A stretch of DNA of 64,000 nucleotides from Novosphingobium resinovorum (GTDB taxonomy: Bacteria; Pseudomonadota; Alphaproteobacteria; Sphingomonadales; Sphingomonadaceae): the NCBI RefSeq assembly GCF_001742225.1, contig NZ_CP017076.1, forward strand, positions 1,692,809 through 1,756,808, given 5' to 3'. This document shows, piece after piece, positions 61,093 through 64,000 of the stretch. How positions within the stretch are numbered: the first letter of the stretch is position 1; each line of letters begins with the position of its first letter. Position numbers and translations under genes: made by a program. The notes below the pieces were generated by a model. It was not told where the DNA came from, ran no database searches, and worked only from the letters and a program-made list of their open reading frames with translations.

Positions 61093-63621
61093 TCATTCGA
61101 AACTGTAGCGCAGTCGAAGCCCGATCGTGCGCGGCGGTCCGGGAATGATCGTCGCCGCCGTGTAGGCCGGATTGAGCGTCCCGCCGCCGCTCACGTAGAA
61201 CCGGTCGGTGAGGTTGCGGCCCCACAATTCCAGATCCACTGGCAATCCGCCCGGCCGACGCCATGTGATCGCCGCGCCAAGCAGCCCGTAGGCGGGCTGC
61301 CGCGCGAAAGATTCGGTCGGCCTTTCGGTCAGCCGGACACTGCTCACCCATGCATAGTCTGCGCCAAGAGCGAGAGTTCCGAGCGTGCCGGGCAAGGGAA
61401 GATCGTGCGATAGGAACACCGATCCGCCGAACGTCGGCGTATATGTGAAGCGGTTGTGCAGCGGGTCCGTGCCCAAAAGCGAGGTCAGGGCGGTGGGGGC
61501 ATCGATCCGGGTATAACGCGCGTCGATCCACGAGGCGCTGAGGGTCAGCCGGGTACGGGCTCCCAGGTTCGCCGAAAACTCACCGTCTGACCCCGCGACC
61601 CGGGCTTTCGCGCTATTGATGTAGAGGGTGATGGGGTCGGTCGTCAGTTCGCCGTCCCCATCGAAATCGACATCGGGAAACAGGGCGCGCTGCACGTCGT
61701 CGTAGAACCCGACATAGGCCGCCACCGCGTAGGAGCCGCTGATCCCCCCAAAACTCCAGCGCCCTTTGGCCCCGATCTCGAAGTCGGTCAGCGTCTCGGG
61801 CCGGAAAGTCTGGAAAGGCGCCAGTAACCCGCCGAGCGCCGGCGTGTTGTAGCCGCCCGAACGAAACGCGCGGCGGCTGGTGGCGTAGAGGCTGCTGTCT
61901 CCAAGCCTGCGGGTCAGTGCCAGCGTCCAGGTAAGTCGCCGCGATCGTGCCCGCGCCCTGGTTCCACCCTCGTCGAGGCATTGGCGTTCTGACAACGGCT
62001 TGGCCGCGACGGACCGCAGCGCGCAGCCGCCGATCCATTCGCCGGTATACCGCAATCCGAGGTCGGCAGTCAGGGCGGGGGCGAGCGAAGCGGTGACCTG
62101 GCCGAAGATCGCAGCGCTGCGGAAAGTCTGGTAGCTCGCGATGTGTGACGGCGGATTGTCAGGCCGCACCAGTCGCGACAGGGTCTGTACCACCGGACCG
62201 TCCGGCGCACTGTCCAGATAGAACAGTCCGCCGATATAGCGCAGGCTGCCGCTCTTTCCCTGCACCTGCAGTTCCTCGCTCCACTGGCGCAGCCGGGCAT
62301 CGGTGACGGAATCGTTGATCGGCAGCGGCGTTCCGTCTCCATCGAGCGTGTAGTGCAGGTCGGTCGTCCTGAGGCCGGCGATGTTGCGGATCAGCAGGTC
62401 GCCCTCGCCATATTCCGTGATGTTGCCGATGCCGCGAAACCGTCGCCGGAAGGATGGCGCCAAGCCGGATTGGGAGGTGCGGCGGCCCAGCGTCTGCTGG
62501 GTCTCGAAATAGCCGTCGATGTCGCAGGCGCCCGTTCCGCAATCGAAGTAGGGAGCGTTCTGCGCGTCGCGCACGCTTCCTCCCGCGTAGACGCCTGCGA
62601 GGATCAACGCGGCGCCCTTTTCCTCGGCATCGAGCATGTCGAAGCAGGTGGTGGAGCGCAGCGGTCCGTCCGGATCGAAACGCAGCACTGCCCGTATCGC
62701 ATCGGTATGCACATCGTCCGCACGTCCGCCGCCGAGCAGGCGCGTATAGCCCTCGCGCCGTACCTGCTGGCCCGATACGCGAAGCGAGAAGGGGCCGGAC
62801 GCGGGCAATTCGACCGCCGCTTCAAGGCGGTGCAATCCGTAGTTGCCGATTTCGCCTTCGACGTAGGAGGCGATGCCTTCGCCCGGTTGTACCGAGCGCA
62901 GCAGTACAGCGCCGCTGGTGGCATTCCGCCCGAACAGCGTCCCTTGGGCGCCGCGCAGCACTTCGACCGAAGCGATGTCGAACAGCGGCGAAAGCGCTGC
63001 CTGATTGGGCAGGGGCACTTCGTCCTGATAGACGACGAGCGGCAGCCGGTTCTCGTCGCTGATCGATCGCCGCTGGCCGCGCATCACCAGAAGCGGCGTG
63101 GCGCTGCTGGTCTGGCCGGTGGCGACGAAGCCCGGAGTTATGCGCGCCACGTCCGCCAGCGTACGAACGGCCGCGTGCTGCAGCGCCGAATTGTCGAGAT
63201 GGGTCACGACCAGCGGCACGTCGCGCTCCAGTTCGGGACGACGCCGTGCGGAAACGAGAATTTCGGGAGGTTCGGGGACCGGGGCTGGAGGCCGGGGTTG
63301 CAGCACTTTGCGGACCGGCGGCGTCTTTGCGATCAGATATACGCCGGGGGCTACGGTACGAACGGACAGACCCATGCCGCGGGTCATTCGCGTCAACGCT
63401 TCGGCCGGAGTCATATAGCCGTGTATGGCATGCGTGCGCCGCGCCTCGCTACCGGGCGCGTTGACCAGGATCTGCACTCCGGCCTGCTGCCCCAGCGACG
63501 CTACGGCGCGGGACAGCGGAAGCGCAGGGACGTTCAGTCCCCCGTCCCGGGCGAAGGCTCCGGTCGCCGACCAAATGAGGACTGCGAACGCACAGACGGC
63601 ATTCGCTATGCTAGCACGCAA
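61093..63621 (-). CDS. TonB-dependent receptor 5 with STN signalling domain (transducer)
   Basis: 842 aa. After a signal peptide (ends near AFARDG) an STN domain covers residues about 28-98 (LNVPALPLSRAVASLGQQAG to APGVYLIAK). A Pro-rich linker, the TonB box EILVSARRR (about 120-128), plug and barrel follow; it ends in LRLRYSFE. The start is TTG at 63621, since no ATG or GTG occurs before the signal peptide; GGGAAA lies about ten bases upstream. The STN domain makes this the signal-giving receptor for the FecR/sigma pair. It is a paralogue of receptor 4. Confidence 0.93.
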   Translation of the reverse strand: MRASIANAVCAFAVLIWSATGAFARDGGLNVPALPLSRAVASLGQQAGVQILVNAPGSEARRTHAIHGYMTPAEALTRMTRGMGLSVRTVAPGVYLIAKTPPVRKVLQPRPPAPVPEPPEILVSARRRPELERDVPLVVTHLDNSALQHAAVRTLADVARITPGFVATGQTSSATPLLVMRGQRRSISDENRLPLVVYQDEVPLPNQAALSPLFDIASVEVLRGAQGTLFGRNATSGAVLLRSVQPGEGIASYVEGEIGNYGLHRLEAAVELPASGPFSLRVSGQQVRREGYTRLLGGGRADDVHTDAIRAVLRFDPDGPLRSTTCFDMLDAEEKGAALILAGVYAGGSVRDAQNAPYFDCGTGACDIDGYFETQQTLGRRTSQSGLAPSFRRRFRGIGNITEYGEGDLLIRNIAGLRTTDLHYTLDGDGTPLPINDSVTDARLRQWSEELQVQGKSGSLRYIGGLFYLDSAPDGPVVQTLSRLVRPDNPPSHIASYQTFRSAAIFGQVTASLAPALTADLGLRYTGEWIGGCALRSVAAKPLSERQCLDEGGTRARARSRRLTWTLALTRRLGDSSLYATSRRAFRSGGYNTPALGGLLAPFQTFRPETLTDFEIGAKGRWSFGGISGSYAVAAYVGFYDDVQRALFPDVDFDGDGELTTDPITLYINSAKARVAGSDGEFSANLGARTRLTLSASWIDARYTRIDAPTALTSLLGTDPLHNRFTYTPTFGGSVFLSHDLPLPGTLGTLALGADYAWVSSVRLTERPTESFARQPAYGLLGAAITWRRPGGLPVDLELWGRNLTDRFYVSGGGTLNPAYTAATIIPGPPRTIGLRLRYSFE

Positions 63622-63791
63622 CCCGAAGTTTTCCCGGCAATTGAGCCATAATTCCCTGTGGCGGCGTGGCTATCGGCATCAGCGACACGCTTCAAGCAAA
63701 AGCTGGAAGGGGTTTGGCGCTGGGCTTGCTGGCTCGCAGTCTGCCTTGGTGCGGTTGCCCTCCTGTTGAAAACATTTTTGAAAATTGGCTG

Positions 63792-63820
63792 TTGACCGAA
63801 TCAGAAGCCCCCCTTAGAGG
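63792..63820 (+). promoter_or_regulatory. Probable rRNA operon promoter
   Basis: TTGACC (63792-63797), 17-bp spacer, TAGAGG (63815-63820), followed by GC-rich GCCGCTTCACCG. The arrangement with a CCCCCC-containing spacer resembles what I remember of sphingomonad rrn promoters. Confidence 0.45.
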
Positions 63821-63956
63821 CCGCTTCACCGCAGCGGAGCACGCTTCTGCTACGGTCGCCAACACAGACGGACAGCTAGTTCCCCCGATCGCAAGAACGA
63901 GGGATGCTTGGTTGTCCGGATTTACTGTTCGGCGGGGCTGGCCCGCAAGGCTGGTT

Positions 63957-63970
63957 CGTTCTTTGACATT
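63957..63970 (+). promoter_or_regulatory. boxA-like antitermination element
   Basis: CGTTCTTTGACATT resembles boxA (TGCTCTTTAACA in E. coli), bound by NusB/NusE. The sequence TTCTTTGACATTGT is usual in leaders and spacers of sphingomonad rRNA operons. It lies about 140 bp after the promoter above. Confidence 0.55.
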
Positions 63971-64000
63971 GTAGGTTTAGATGAAGGGACATGTGGGCGA

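Larger units (their letters stand above)
63622..64000. other. Intergenic region: receptor 5 upstream region and probable rRNA operon leader
   Basis: 379 bp with no convincing gene; a 102-codon frame at 63666-63974 has non-coding composition. The left part must hold the promoter of receptor 5. The right part contains a promoter and a boxA-like sequence that suggest the start of an rRNA operon whose 16S gene lies beyond the window. Confidence 0.55.

Noticed and set aside
63666..63974. A 102-codon + frame at the right edge
   Set aside because: Lies across the presumed rRNA promoter and leader; composition is not protein-like and no ribosome site precedes it.
1..64000. CRISPR array, prophage, integrase, transposase or tRNA genes
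   Set aside because: No regularly spaced repeats, phage or transposase domains, or cloverleaf sequences were found on reading; the palindromes present are isolated intergenic elements.

Overview
The window is high-GC DNA from an alphaproteobacterium of the order Sphingomonadales, most likely Novosphingobium. The evidence is: five outer-membrane TonB-dependent receptors in 64 kb; a D-mannonate dehydratase whose catalytic residues fall at the positions known from the N. aromaticivorans enzyme; a protocatechuate branch with a fused PcaD-PcaC protein; and sphingomonad-style palindromic repeats. At the right edge there is a boxA-like element that looks like the leader of an rRNA operon. No tRNA, CRISPR array, transposase or integrase was seen.

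Positions 1-33 kb form a catabolic island with an unknown substrate. It begins with a 5'-truncated acyl-CoA synthetase and a gap of about 630 bp that holds an orphan promoter. Next comes a leftward operon of two FAD_binding_2 flavoproteins, a GMC oxidoreductase and an NTF2-like protein, divergent from TonB receptor 1. An aldo-keto reductase, a VOC protein and an SDR follow. A leftward block of three SDRs, a VOC protein and a small unknown protein faces a Rieske oxygenase plus ThuA-like pair. A second NTF2-like protein, a TetR regulator and TonB receptor 2 come next. A TPR/2OG-oxygenase-like gene diverges from a nine-gene rightward run: ABM-like protein, two SDRs, cupin, M24 protein, ThDP-dependent E1 alpha and E1 beta, a free-standing lipoyl domain, and a membrane PQQ dehydrogenase. 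The overall logic appears to be: capture by a receptor, oxidation by several dehydrogenases and one ring oxygenase, then oxidative decarboxylation of a 2-oxo acid by the E1 pair. The substrate cannot be named from sequence.

Positions 32.6-42.7 kb hold mostly unrelated genes: a DEDDh exonuclease with a BRCT-like tail, a tandem double-TetR protein, a secreted tyrosine-phosphatase-like protein, TonB receptor 3 with a Gly/Pro-rich insertion, a 79-aa protein under a palindromic operator, and acnB, which ends at a strong terminator.

Positions 43-52.2 kb carry aromatic and sugar-acid catabolism. pobA, pcaH, pcaG, pcaB and pcaDC convert 4-hydroxybenzoate to 3-oxoadipate and face an AraC-type regulator. 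manD, kdgK and a GntR regulator form a D-mannonate to 2-keto-3-deoxygluconate 6-phosphate module.

Positions 52.3-64 kb contain yaaA, a membrane GGDEF-EAL protein, and a cell-surface signalling locus. That locus has an ECF sigma factor and a FecR-type regulator between two sequence-related TonB receptors, only one of which carries the signalling (STN) domain, plus an exported M20 amidohydrolase. The last 380 bases appear to be the promoter and leader of an rRNA operon.
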